A DNA stretch of 39,475 nucleotides from Bdellovibrio sp. (GCA_013360185.1 JABWCO010000055.1:1-39475), one strand, 5' to 3'. Positions 25,348 through 34,684 are shown, counted from the first letter of the stretch. Program-made: numbers and translations. Notes: generated by a model from the letters alone, not told the origin.

Positions 25348-25579
25348 AACCTCACCTACGTTCAATAATTGGTTATTTTCTGTATAACTTTTCGGCGAGT
25401 TGGACTTGCGGCTAAAGAGAAACATTATATTATTCACACGTAGCGGAGCGAATTTAATCTATCTAAGTCATCTTGAGAAAAACAGTCTCTTGTTTTTCAA
25501 ATTCGAGACATTTCGGACGAGGGAATTCCCAGGAAAAGACGATCTCATAGTAAGAATTGAAATTCGCTCAGAACTCGCT

Positions 25580-26374
25580 CTAAAACTTAGCAAGATAGGG
25601 GGCTGGCTTGGCCACGATAGTTAAGTGATTTAATCCAGGCACGATATCTACAGGCACTTTAAGGGGGGCAAAAATCTCCTGATAGCGAATGGCCTGATTC
25701 ACTTCATCTCTTTCACCACTGACGATGCATACTGCTGGCTTTAGATTCTCTAAGCGAGACAACAGTTGCGGAGGCGGAGCAACGGCCTGCACGTATTCTG
25801 CGCTATAGCTCAGCTTCTCTTGGCCCGTACGAAACAATTCGGCCATGTTCACCCGAAAGCCACCCTGCTCATCGAAAGTAATCCAGCCGGCGTAACCAGG
25901 CACGTGCACATTAAAATCTGGTGGCAAGTACGGCGCAATCGCCACGAACTTCGCAAACTGCTGACGAATATCTGAAACCGCCACACGCAAAACAAAACCG
26001 CCGCCCATGGAATGACCGGCCAAAGTAATCCGGCTCACCGCCCTTTGACTTTTTAAATGCACAATCAGCTCTTCCAGATCGATTTCTAATTGCTGACCAG
26101 AAATTTTATCAGAAAGCTCGCGGCTGCCCCCGTGACAACGAAAATCAGGGGTCACTACCGTGGCAATTTTTGCTTCCGCCAGAGCTGCGGCTAACAAACA
26201 CATATAACGACTGTCACTGCCCACACCATGATATAAAATCACTAAATCTTCGGACCAGGCTGGATAGAGGCGATACGAAAGCGTGTCGCCCTGGCGAGTT
26301 TTAAAAGTCGTTAAGGGCGCCACTCGCCCCAAAGGAATTTTAAAACTCTTCAAATCCAAGCCGTCAGAACTCAT
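25580..26374 (-). CDS. Alpha/beta-hydrolase
   Basis: The 264-residue protein shows the nucleophile elbow GHSMGGG (Ser122), an oxyanion HG motif (LYHGVGSDS), a likely acid in SGERDEV and a His in PGLNHLTIV. The layout fits a small esterase, lysophospholipase or peptidase of the alpha/beta fold. There is no signal peptide. Its start overlaps the stop of the ABC-F gene (26371-26374), so it is co-translated with it. The substrate is unknown. Confidence 0.87.
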   Translation of the reverse strand: MSSDGLDLKSFKIPLGRVAPLTTFKTRQGDTLSYRLYPAWSEDLVILYHGVGSDSRYMCLLAAALAEAKIATVVTPDFRCHGGSRELSDKISGQQLEIDLEELIVHLKSQRAVSRITLAGHSMGGGFVLRVAVSDIRQQFAKFVAIAPYLPPDFNVHVPGYAGWITFDEQGGFRVNMAELFRTGQEKLSYSAEYVQAVAPPPQLLSRLENLKPAVCIVSGERDEVNQAIRYQEIFAPLKVPVDIVPGLNHLTIVAKPAPYLAKF

Positions 26375-28005
26375 GTGGCGCTTTGCTCTTGTTGTTTTTT
26401 CTGTTGGTAATATTCGTAGTTACCATCATAGATACGAATCTGATTGCGATCCACTTCAAATACTCGCGTTGTCACTTCCCGTAAAAAGTGACGATCATGG
26501 GATACAATCATCACTGTGCCAGGGAAGTTTTTAATCGCATCCAGCAACACTTCACGGGATTTGATATCCAAGTGATTCGTCGGTTCATCGAGAATCAAAA
26601 GATTCACGGGTTGTGCTAAGATCGTCGCCAAAACAACGCGGGATTTTTCACCGCCGGATAAGATCGAAATCTTTTTATCTGCTTCTTCGCCAGAAAACTT
26701 GAAGGCGCCCAAAAGGCTGCGCACAAAACCCATTCCGGCATTGGGAATGCGTGAGTGCACTTCTTCAAAGATCGTCGCCTTGGGATCCAGAACGTCTAAA
26801 GAATTTTGCGAAAAATAGCCAAGGTTGATTGAAGCACCAACAGTCATTTTACCGGCTGTTGGGTCGGCGTGACCCGCAATAATTTTTAATAAGGTCGACT
26901 TACCCGCCCCATTGACCCCAACCACGGCGATGCGATCCAAACGTTTTACTAAGGCGTTAGCCCCAGCGAAAACTGATTTTTCTTTGCCGTCATCGCGCAG
27001 CCAAACTTTCGAAAGGCCCTCAAGTTTCACAACTTCATCGCCCCCGCGCGGCGGAACCGGCCATTCAAATTTAATCTCTGCCTCTTCCGGTGGAATTTCA
27101 ATGCGATCAATTTTTTCTAATTTTTTAACACGCGATTGCACTTGCGCAGCATGTGAAGCACGAGCCGCAAACCGGGCAATAAACTCTTCCTCTTTCGCTA
27201 ACATATCTTCTTGGCGTTTGGCGGCCGCGATTAACTGTTCTTTGCGAATGTCGCGCTCACGCTCATAAAAGTCGTAATTGCCACCATAAACAGTGATCGT
27301 TTTATTGGCGATCTCGACAATTTTAGTTACCAGACGATTCAGGAAGTCACGATCATGGCTAGTCATCAAGATGGCGCCGGTATAATTTGAAAGCCATTCT
27401 TCGAGCCATACGATTGATTCCACGTCCAAGTGATTCGTCGGTTCGTCCATTAACAAAACTTCGGGATTCAACACTAGAATTTTCGCCAAGGCGATACGCA
27501 TTTTCCAACCGCCCGAAAAACTTTCGGTTGGCCGATGATAGTCTTCAGGACCAATACCCAAACCCGTTAAGATTTCCGCGGCACGGGATTCAAGATCATA
27601 ACCACCCAAACGTTCGAAGTCGGCCTGCAATTCGCCGTACACTTCAAGAATTTTCATCATTTCATCAGGATCCAAATCCGGATCCGCCAGCTTGGTTTCA
27701 CAGTCTTGCATGCGGGTTTGCATATCACCAATGTTACCTACGGACGACTTCACCTCTTCCAAGGCGGTTTTGCCGCGCATGTCTTCGATGTCTTGAGAAA
27801 AATATCCAATCACCGTACGGTCAGATTTTGAAATCGTCCCGCCGTCAATACCCTCTTCGCCCGTGATCACGCGAAAGATAGTGGTCTTACCAGCGCCATT
27901 CGGGCCGACTAGACCAATTTTTTCCCCTGCGTTGATTTGAAACGAACCATTGCGATAGAGAATCTTATTTCCATGCTGCTTTGAAATATTTGATAAGTGA
28001 ATCAT
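26371..28005 (-). CDS. ABC-F family ATPase (translation factor type)
   Basis: Two ATP-binding cassettes and no membrane segments define an ABC-F protein, a ribosome-binding class acting at the E site. Cassette 1: GPNGAGKTT, FSGGWKMRI, LLMDEPTNHLD. Cassette 2: GVNGAGKST, LSGGEKSRV, LILDEPTNHLD. Both sites keep all key residues, unlike the second ABC-F at 33092. The inter-domain linker (about 245-320) is charged and helical. Length is 544 residues. GAGGAT precedes the start. It is followed by a coupled alpha/beta-hydrolase. I cannot assign a named subfamily. Confidence 0.93.
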   Translation of the reverse strand: MIHLSNISKQHGNKILYRNGSFQINAGEKIGLVGPNGAGKTTIFRVITGEEGIDGGTISKSDRTVIGYFSQDIEDMRGKTALEEVKSSVGNIGDMQTRMQDCETKLADPDLDPDEMMKILEVYGELQADFERLGGYDLESRAAEILTGLGIGPEDYHRPTESFSGGWKMRIALAKILVLNPEVLLMDEPTNHLDVESIVWLEEWLSNYTGAILMTSHDRDFLNRLVTKIVEIANKTITVYGGNYDFYERERDIRKEQLIAAAKRQEDMLAKEEEFIARFAARASHAAQVQSRVKKLEKIDRIEIPPEEAEIKFEWPVPPRGGDEVVKLEGLSKVWLRDDGKEKSVFAGANALVKRLDRIAVVGVNGAGKSTLLKIIAGHADPTAGKMTVGASINLGYFSQNSLDVLDPKATIFEEVHSRIPNAGMGFVRSLLGAFKFSGEEADKKISILSGGEKSRVVLATILAQPVNLLILDEPTNHLDIKSREVLLDAIKNFPGTVMIVSHDRHFLREVTTRVFEVDRNQIRIYDGNYEYYQQKKQQEQSAT

Positions 28006-28216
28006 GCATCCTCATATAGCTCGAAAAATGAAAAGTTGCGCTGAAAATTTTAAGTATTTTTGCTCAAGTTCTGTGCAGATAACAAAGTGTACACAAAAAG
28101 TCTAACTTTGGGGGGATTTCTCTCTAAAAACTTCTAACGAATTCAAGCACTTCGTGAAACGTAGAAGCGGCTCACATGGCCCTGCTGTTGCTTTAGTAGG
28201 CTCTTGGGGGCCCAAT

Positions 28217-29026
28217 ATGATCGCGACACCGAACCGCAAAGGCACAAAGAACAATACACTCGTTACGGCAGCAATTTCGCTCTTAGTCCTGTTAACAGGC
28301 TGTGCGAAATCAGGACAATTCCCAGTGATCAACCAAGATAACTCAAACCAAAGTTCAGGTGTCGCGCCCTCAGATCCCCCTTCTGAAACTTCCGATGAAG
28401 GCTCTAGCGAAACTCCGCTTCCAGCGACGCCACCGGTTGAAATTCCAAGTTACAAAATGACCGCCCTGTCCTGGGAAACAAGTAAGAACCCCGAGCGCAA
28501 ACTTTGGTCAGAATATTTACAGAATATTTTAATCAACGAATGGAGCAGTTTATTAAACGGCGCCAGCGACATCACAAACTTCTGTCCCACTTACGACCAA
28601 CTCAACATCGATCAAAAGGCCAACGTGTGGGCGCAAATCTTCGTGGCTATCGCCAAATATGAAAGTGCTTACAGTCCTACTTCGCGCATGCATGAAACCA
28701 CCATGGGTAATGACCCGGTGACCAATCAACCAGTGTATTCCGAGGGACTGTTGCAATTGTCTTATCAGGATATTCAGTGGGCCCCGTGGTGTGAGTTTGA
28801 TTGGTCCAAGGACCGCAGTCTGAGCGCAACAGATCCGAGAAAAACTATCTTAGACCCCTATTTAAATCTTAACTGTGGCGTGGGCATCATGGCTAAGCAG
28901 ATTAAGAGCAAGGGCTCTATTGTCGTCAGTTCCGGCGTCTACTGGGCTGTGATTAAGTCTGGCGGAAAATATCAGCAAATCAGCAATATTCAGAGTATGG
29001 TAAAAGCCCTTTCTTTGTGCAAATAG
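28217..29026 (+). CDS. Lytic-transglycosylase-like lipoprotein
   Basis: A basic n-region, hydrophobic core and lipobox LLTGC mark a lipoprotein. A Ser/Pro/Glu-rich spacer (about 35-75) leads to an SLT-like lysozyme domain: AKYESAYSP places the likely catalytic Glu, and SEGLLQLSYQD resembles the GLMQ motif of goose-type and Slt transglycosylases. Two or more disulfides seem possible. It would cut peptidoglycan in the periplasm, useful for cell growth or prey-wall entry. Start at 28217 is chosen because the signal peptide begins there; the open frame reaches back to 28154. Confidence 0.78.
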   Translation: MIATPNRKGTKNNTLVTAAISLLVLLTGCAKSGQFPVINQDNSNQSSGVAPSDPPSETSDEGSSETPLPATPPVEIPSYKMTALSWETSKNPERKLWSEYLQNILINEWSSLLNGASDITNFCPTYDQLNIDQKANVWAQIFVAIAKYESAYSPTSRMHETTMGNDPVTNQPVYSEGLLQLSYQDIQWAPWCEFDWSKDRSLSATDPRKTILDPYLNLNCGVGIMAKQIKSKGSIVVSSGVYWAVIKSGGKYQQISNIQSMVKALSLCK

Positions 29027-29118
29027 TACATAGTGCCTAGAAAGCCAAGAAATAGAGAGCTTTTGGCCTCGACATCGTTTATCTTGGGCCCCTCTATTAT
29101 CTGAAAGGTCCCTCTATA

Positions 29119-30927
29119 ATGACTCCATTGACAACTGTTGATAATTTCGAAAGCTTTGGTCTTAGCGCCCCCCTATTGGCGGCGATGCAAGACATGGGCT
29201 TCTCGACTCCGACGCCCATCCAACGCCAAGCTTTGCCTTTATTGCTCGCAGGAGCACAAGACTTCATCGGTCTTGCTTCAACAGGTACAGGAAAAACGGC
29301 AGCATTTGGGATTCCCCTGATCGAAGGCATTGATGCCACGATCAAAGACACACAGGCTCTTGTTATGAGCCCGACTCGTGAACTTGCTATGCAAGTATCT
29401 GAACAACTGACACTTCTTGGTAAGAAAAAAGGTGTTCGCGTTGTAACGATCTATGGTGGTTCTAGCTACCGTACACAAATCGACGGCATCAAGCGTGGCG
29501 CGCACATTATCGTTGCGACCCCGGGCCGTTTGGTCGATTTCCTTGACCAAAAAATCATCAAACTACAAAAAATGAAAACTGTTGTGTTAGATGAAGCAGA
29601 CGAAATGCTTTCTATGGGCTTTAAAGAAGACATGGAAACAATCTTGAAAGCAACTCAACCAGACGATTCTCAGTCTCAACGCGCTTCATGCCGTACTTGG
29701 TTGTTTTCTGCGACGATGAGCCCTGAAGTTCGTCGTCTTTCTGCAACTTATCTTGAAAATCCAGAAACAGTGCAAGTGAACAAAGTCGGCGCTGCTGACA
29801 CGATTGAACAAGTTTATTACACAGTGAAAAACGTGTACAAAACAGAAGTCATTGGTCGCTTGTTGCAAACTCTTCCTGAGTTCTATGGCATCATCTTCTG
29901 CCAAACGAAAATGGAAGTGGCAGAGCTTGCTGACATTTTAACACAACGTGGTTTCCCAGCAGATTCTTTGCATGGTGATAAATCACAACAAGAGCGCGAA
30001 GCGACTCTTAAAAAATTCAAATCTAAAAACGTCAAAGTGATCGTAGCAACAGACGTTGCGGCACGTGGTTTGGACATCAAAGATCTTACTCATGTCATCA
30101 ATCACTCTTTGCCATGGGATGCAGAATCTTATGTTCACCGTATCGGTCGTACCGGCCGTAACGGTCAAAAAGGAACTGCAATCACTTTGGTGAGCCCAGA
30201 GCAATTGACACTTCTTCGCCGCGTAATGAACACAACCAAAGCTGTTCTTACTAAGGGCGTTGTCCCTTCTGCGGATGAAGTTGCAGGTCTTAAAATTAAA
30301 GACGTGTTAGAACGCGTCGGCAATATGAAGGCTGAAACTCCGGAATTACTTTTGGCTTCTGATTTGATTGTCGATCTAATTCACGCAGGTGATATCGACT
30401 TCAAAGATCTTTCTAAAGAAGAGCTTTTGGCGCGTTTCATCGTGACGTACTTACCGAAAGTCTTTGTTCAAAAAGACGTAATGCTTGATTACATGGGCGA
30501 CCGTGTACCAAGAGAACTTTTACCGCGCGATCCGAATGACAACCGCTTCTCTGGTGGTCGTTCATCAGGTGGTGGCGGACGTAGTGGTGGCGGCGGTGGT
30601 TACCGTCGTAATGACCGTGGTGGCGACCGTGGTGGCTATCAACGCAACGATCGCAATGACGATCGTGGTGGTGACAGCGCTCCTCGACGCAGCTTCGCCA
30701 ACCGTGATGACCGCGCTCCACGCAGCGAAACTACTGGCTACCGTCCGCAACGTACAGCTCCATCAGGTGATTACTCAGAACGTCCAGCACGTTCTGCAGC
30801 AGCGTCTTCAGAGCGTCCTGCACGTACAGAAAGAAGCGAGCGCACAACTCCATCTGGAGAAGCACGTCGCACGGACCACCCGGGAATCAAACGTTTCCGT
30901 GGTCCTAAACGCCAATACCGCGATTAG
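29119..30927 (+). CDS. DEAD-box RNA helicase with long RGG-like tail
   Basis: The core (about 1-370) has the full motif set: Q motif TPTPIQRQALP, Walker A STGTGKTAAF, PTRELA, TPGRLVD, DEAD in VLDEADEML, SAT in LFSATMS, ATDVAARGLDI and HRIGRTGRNG. About 100 residues follow that may form the dimer/RNA-anchoring part of DeaD-like proteins. The last about 125 residues (480-602) are low complexity, rich in Gly, Arg, Asp, Ser (GGGGRSGGGGGYRRNDRGGD) and basic at the end, an RNA-binding and phase-separating type of tail. It probably acts in ribosome assembly or RNA decay, especially in the cold. A strong terminator follows. Confidence 0.95.
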   Translation: MTPLTTVDNFESFGLSAPLLAAMQDMGFSTPTPIQRQALPLLLAGAQDFIGLASTGTGKTAAFGIPLIEGIDATIKDTQALVMSPTRELAMQVSEQLTLLGKKKGVRVVTIYGGSSYRTQIDGIKRGAHIIVATPGRLVDFLDQKIIKLQKMKTVVLDEADEMLSMGFKEDMETILKATQPDDSQSQRASCRTWLFSATMSPEVRRLSATYLENPETVQVNKVGAADTIEQVYYTVKNVYKTEVIGRLLQTLPEFYGIIFCQTKMEVAELADILTQRGFPADSLHGDKSQQEREATLKKFKSKNVKVIVATDVAARGLDIKDLTHVINHSLPWDAESYVHRIGRTGRNGQKGTAITLVSPEQLTLLRRVMNTTKAVLTKGVVPSADEVAGLKIKDVLERVGNMKAETPELLLASDLIVDLIHAGDIDFKDLSKEELLARFIVTYLPKVFVQKDVMLDYMGDRVPRELLPRDPNDNRFSGGRSSGGGGRSGGGGGYRRNDRGGDRGGYQRNDRNDDRGGDSAPRRSFANRDDRAPRSETTGYRPQRTAPSGDYSERPARSAAASSERPARTERSERTTPSGEARRTDHPGIKRFRGPKRQYRD

Positions 30928-30948
30928 TTTTTGCACTTAGTTTGAAAA

Positions 30949-30987
30949 CAAAAAACCCACAATCTTTTTTGATTGTGGGTTTTTTAA
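30949..30987. terminator. Intrinsic terminator, bidirectional
   Basis: AAAAACCCACAATC and GATTGTGGGTTTTTT form a 14-bp stem around a 6-nt T loop, with A and T runs outside. It can end both the helicase gene and the convergent cytochrome b561 gene. Confidence 0.92.
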
Positions 30988-31013
30988 TTTTAAGGGTCGC
31001 TTACTTTAAAGAC

Positions 31014-31661
31014 CTATTCTTTATCGCCGCCGTTAATCATATCCGATACGACTCCCGGTTCATCACGCAACTCCGCGAGAACCACACCGGCAATATGCAG
31101 AACAACAAAACCAACAAAGAACCACATCATTAATTCGTGAAGCTCTTTTATCGGGGTGATTTGGTCTTTGCTCAGGCCCAACTCATTTTTGAAGTTCATT
31201 GTTAAACCAGAACTCACCATAAACACGGTCGCTAGATAAAACATTGCATAACTGATTTTGACACCAGCAAAATGAAAGGCTTTAAGGCGTTCGGATTTAT
31301 CGACATTAAAGATATTCCAAGTGCTTTTCACTGACTGACCCGCCGGGCATTTTTTGACAACAAAGAGACCGATCAGGATCCGAAAAAGAATCAACGCTGC
31401 CAAGGCAAAGCCTAGATAGATATGCCAATCCCACATTGGATCACGAATACTTACGGCGATATCTTTAGCCACTTCGGGCGTGATCGTGGTGCCGACTGCC
31501 TGCAATTTATTTTCAATTAACGCAGAATTGGCGCGCCAACTTAAAAAAGTTTTACGCAGAAGAACCGTCGATAAAAGGCCTAAAATAGCCAAAGCATTAA
31601 GCCAATGCCAAAGACGTAAACTTACAGGTTGATATTTTCTAAAACTATACTTTGCCGTCAC
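31014..31661 (-). CDS. Cytochrome b561-family membrane protein
   Basis: Four membrane helices carry histidines placed to bind two b haems: LRLWHWLNA, WDWHIYLGFA, IKELHELMMWF and VVLHIAGVV. The pattern fits the cytochrome b561 / NiFe-hydrogenase cytochrome b family, which passes electrons between quinone and periplasmic partners. The 215 residues are normal for the family. The start is GTG at 31661 with AGGGGGC upstream. No partner dehydrogenase or hydrogenase gene is next to it. Confidence 0.9.
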   Translation of the reverse strand: MTAKYSFRKYQPVSLRLWHWLNALAILGLLSTVLLRKTFLSWRANSALIENKLQAVGTTITPEVAKDIAVSIRDPMWDWHIYLGFALAALILFRILIGLFVVKKCPAGQSVKSTWNIFNVDKSERLKAFHFAGVKISYAMFYLATVFMVSSGLTMNFKNELGLSKDQITPIKELHELMMWFFVGFVVLHIAGVVLAELRDEPGVVSDMINGGDKE

Positions 31662-31695
31662 GAGATGCCCCCTGCAGAGAGTTTAGTATACTCAG

Positions 31696-32079
31696 CTAGG
31701 CTGCGCTACTAAAGGATAATAATGCTGTTTTTAAATCATCGGCGACCTCCAGCCCGCGCACCACTCCCATACGGACTAGTTTTTCGCGTAAACCTTCACG
31801 AATGCACAGACGCAGCTCAGCAGGTTTTAGACGAATGTCGCGCTGAATTTGCGCAATAAGAGGAATCGCGTCCATAGTGATCGCTTCCACATTTTGAAAA
31901 AACAGAACCACCGACGCGACGTCAGTCTTGCTCAGTATTTCCTGCCGACACGCTTCTAAGGCCCCCAATGCAGGACTGGCGATCTCGCCACTTAAAGATA
32001 CGACGAGCATTTTGTTTTTTTGCGTAAAAGTATACTCAAACGACTTCTGCTCTTCCAACGTGCAACTCCTCGAAATCAT
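31696..32079 (-). CDS. STAS-domain protein lacking the phosphorylatable serine
   Basis: The 127-residue protein is one STAS domain (MLVVSLSGEIASPALGALEA, ASVVLFFQNVEAITMDAIPL, ELRLCIREGLREKLVRMGV). Anti-sigma-factor antagonists such as SpoIIAA have Asp-Ser-Ser-Gly at the switch; here the matching stretch reads MDAIPL, so the phosphorylated Ser is Ala. It may bind a partner constitutively. AAGGAA precedes the ATG. No kinase gene is adjacent. It sits 34 bp upstream of the cytochrome b561 gene on the same strand. Confidence 0.8.
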   Translation of the reverse strand: MISRSCTLEEQKSFEYTFTQKNKMLVVSLSGEIASPALGALEACRQEILSKTDVASVVLFFQNVEAITMDAIPLIAQIQRDIRLKPAELRLCIREGLREKLVRMGVVRGLEVADDLKTALLSFSSAA

Positions 32080-32316
32080 TTTCCTTGTTTTTGTTGATAT
32101 TCTAGCCGGTTCAATACGAGCATTAAAGTTTTCTCATGCTTGTGCATCAGCATGGAACGAAAGAACTATGGTGTCCTCGCAATCCCTTAAAAATTTCGTG
32201 AACATCATTCGCTATTTTGTCTTATTGTACGACGCGAAAACTAAAGCGCAGGGGGCCGCTAAGTTCCCAATATTAAATAGATCTTCAGACCAAAAGTTAT
32301 ACAAAACCACCCTGCT

Positions 32317-32346
32317 TTGCACACTTCCACATGTTCATGCGATACT
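32317..32346 (+). promoter_or_regulatory. Probable promoter of the 32374 lipoprotein gene
   Basis: TTGCAC (32317-32322) and GATACT (32341-32346) are 18 bp apart; transcription would start near 32353, about 20 bases before the ATG with CAGGAG in between. Confidence 0.5.
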
Positions 32347-32373
32347 CTTTCCATACATCCTTCAGGAGACCCC

Positions 32374-32928
32374 ATGCGAAGTATTCTTGCTCTTGGTATT
32401 TTAGTGTTGACCCTTAATGCTTGCACGAGCACGCCAACCAAGAACAGCATCGCTGACTCGGTCAATACGCCCACCGCCGCTGAAGATACGTCAGGGGCAA
32501 TTGATTACTTCGCTTTGCAAAGTCATTTACGCATGGGGCGCGAACGCGAGTCTTTAGGCTTTTCCGAAAAGTCTTTTAATACCTGTGAGGCGGGCTATGG
32601 ATATTCGCGCTCGCAAAATTGCCATCACCATCACTTCGTAGTGATTCACTTCCGTCTTTTATGTCGCGATTCAGAAGGGACCATCTCGAATATTCTAACC
32701 GATGAGGACCTCCGCCCCTTGGACCGCCGCAGTGTTAAGTGGAGCTTGAAAGGGACCACCGGTGTTGCACAAACAGATGGCCAAGGTTATGGGCAGATAG
32801 TGACCGCCGTGGCTGCCTCACAAAGAAGTCAGCGCATCCGTTTGGCTTTGGGAAATGAGTTTTTGTACATGCGGGCGAACGAAATTCAGAAAGTGATTAC
32901 TCCCGCCCCCTGGTGTGATCAATACTAA
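32374..32928 (+). CDS. Lipoprotein of unknown function
   Basis: The start at 32374 gives a clean lipoprotein signal (MRSILALGILVLTLNAC) with CAGGAG upstream; the frame reaching back to 32317 would spoil it. The mature part has a His cluster (SQNCHHHHFVVIHF) between cysteines and a beta-rich C-terminal half (RRSVKWSLKGTTGVAQTDGQ). The HHHH run could bind metal. The second half resembles an Ig-like strand set, but I do not recognise a family. Length is 184 residues. Confidence 0.75.
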   Translation: MRSILALGILVLTLNACTSTPTKNSIADSVNTPTAAEDTSGAIDYFALQSHLRMGRERESLGFSEKSFNTCEAGYGYSRSQNCHHHHFVVIHFRLLCRDSEGTISNILTDEDLRPLDRRSVKWSLKGTTGVAQTDGQGYGQIVTAVAASQRSQRIRLALGNEFLYMRANEIQKVITPAPWCDQY

Positions 32929-33091
32929 CTGGTCAAAGCCCAGCCCCAGCCTGCTGATTCTTGTGCCTTCGCCGCAAGAAAAGGCCGTTTGTGAGTGAAA
33001 AAGCTCCCCAGCACGGCACCTAAATTATGCAATTCATTGATATTTGGCGGGTTTTAAAGTATCTAAAGTCCCTCATATCGGGGTACGTACC

Positions 33092-34684
33092 ATGATCAGC
33101 ACATCCAACGTCAGTTTGCGTTTCGGCGGAAAAAAACTTTTCGACGAAGTTAATGTTAAATTCACACCAGGCAATTGTTATGGCCTGATCGGCGCTAATG
33201 GTGCCGGCAAAACAACCTTTCTTAAAGTTTTGGCCAAAGAAATCGAGCCAAACACTGGCGAAGTATTAATTCCCTCTACTTTACGCCTTTCAGTTTTAAA
33301 ACAAGATCACTATGCCTATGACAACGTCACTGTTCTAAAAACCGTCCTGATGGGCAACGACCGCCTTTACAACGTGATGGAAGAAAAAGATGCACTTTAC
33401 GCAAAGCCTGATTTTTCCGAAGCCGATGGGGTCAGGGCTTCTGAGTTAGAAACTGAATTCGCCGAACTCAATGGCTGGGAAGCCGAAGCTGAAGCGGGGG
33501 TGATGCTTGCGGGCTTAGGAATTTCTGATGAGCTGCATGGCAAAGACATGAAGGATCTGGATCCTGGCGACAAGGTCAAAGTCCTTTTGGCGCAAGCCTT
33601 ATTCGGCCAACCAGATATTTTACTTCTGGATGAGCCCACGAATCACTTGGATATCTATGCGATTCAGTGGTTAGAAAACTTTCTTTTAAATTTTGAAAAC
33701 ACCGTGATCGTTGTTTCCCATGACCGTTACTTTTTAAATAAAGTCTGCACTCACATGGCTGATATTGATTTTAATAAAGTCACGGTTTTCTCTGGTAACT
33801 ATGAGTTCTGGCGTGAAGCGACTGAGTTAAGTCAACGCCTGCGCGCTGATCAGCGTAAGCGCAACGAAGAAAAAGCTGACGATTTAAAAAGCTTTATCCA
33901 ACGCTTTAGTGCCAACGCTTCAAAGTCGCGCCAAGCTTCGTCACGCCAAAAACAACTCGAAAAATTAGACTTAGGCGATTTACCCGTCTCGACTCGCCGT
34001 CAACCTTTTGTCGGCTTTGACCCAAAACGCGAAGCGGGCAACGATATTTTGACGGTGCAAGGATTGACGAAAACTATCAACGGCGAAAAACTTTTAGACA
34101 ACGTCAGCTTCACTTTAAAGAAAGCCGACAAGGTTGTGCTTTTAGGTCGCAATGACGTCGCCAAGACCGTTTTGCTCGACATTTTAGCTGGCGACATGCA
34201 ACCAGATTCAGGCACTGTCACTTGGGGGATCACCACCACGCGCAGCTATTTCCCTACCGACAACTCTCGCTATTTTGAAAATGCTTCTGGCACCTTGGTG
34301 GATTGGTTGCGTGAGTACTCGGAAGACAAAGATGAATCGTTCTTACGCGGCTTCCTAGGGAAAATGCTTTTTAGTGGCGAAGATGCTTTGAAAAGTCCTA
34401 AAGTTCTTTCTGGGGGCGAAAAAGTTCGCTGTATGTTTTCCAAGATGATGCTTTCTGGTGCCAACGTTTTGTTACTGGATGGTCCCACTGCGCATTTAGA
34501 TTTAGAAAGTATTTCGGCGGTCAATGAAGGTGTCAAACGCTTTAAGGGCACGGTCATCTTTACGTCCCATGATCATGAGTTCGTACAAACCGTCGCAAAT
34601 CGTATTATTGAAATTGATGGCCGCATTGTTGAGGACCTTAACATTACTTACGATGAATACATCGAGTCGAAGAAGCCGCAATGA
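33092..34684 (+). CDS. ybiT: YbiT-like ABC-F ATPase with one degenerate ATP site
   Basis: At 530 residues it has the length and order of E. coli YbiT, and its first cassette aligns well (GLIGANGAGKTT, LLLDEPTNHLD). Cassette 2 is altered: Walker A reads GRNDVAKT (Ala357 for the last Gly), the Q-loop Gln is lost (FPTDN), and the catalytic Glu of Walker B is Gly464 (LLLDGPTAHLD). Signature 1 is LDPGD, signature 2 is LSGGEK. So the site made by cassette 2 Walker motifs plus signature 1 is degenerate, and the other is intact. The linker FSANASKSRQASSRQ is typical. CGGGG precedes the start. It overlaps the S1-protein gene by ATGA and leads a three-gene operon with hflX. Confidence 0.9.
   Translation: MISTSNVSLRFGGKKLFDEVNVKFTPGNCYGLIGANGAGKTTFLKVLAKEIEPNTGEVLIPSTLRLSVLKQDHYAYDNVTVLKTVLMGNDRLYNVMEEKDALYAKPDFSEADGVRASELETEFAELNGWEAEAEAGVMLAGLGISDELHGKDMKDLDPGDKVKVLLAQALFGQPDILLLDEPTNHLDIYAIQWLENFLLNFENTVIVVSHDRYFLNKVCTHMADIDFNKVTVFSGNYEFWREATELSQRLRADQRKRNEEKADDLKSFIQRFSANASKSRQASSRQKQLEKLDLGDLPVSTRRQPFVGFDPKREAGNDILTVQGLTKTINGEKLLDNVSFTLKKADKVVLLGRNDVAKTVLLDILAGDMQPDSGTVTWGITTTRSYFPTDNSRYFENASGTLVDWLREYSEDKDESFLRGFLGKMLFSGEDALKSPKVLSGGEKVRCMFSKMMLSGANVLLLDGPTAHLDLESISAVNEGVKRFKGTVIFTSHDHEFVQTVANRIIEIDGRIVEDLNITYDEYIESKKPQ

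Noticed and set aside
30437-30940. Long open frames on both strands opposite the helicase tail
   Set aside because: They are shadows of the Gly/Arg/Asp repeat-coding DNA and give implausible His- or Val/Thr-rich proteins.
31928-32404. 158-codon plus-strand frame across the STAS gene and lipoprotein promoter
   Set aside because: It overlaps the STAS gene antisense, has no binding site and includes the promoter and Shine-Dalgarno of the lipoprotein gene.
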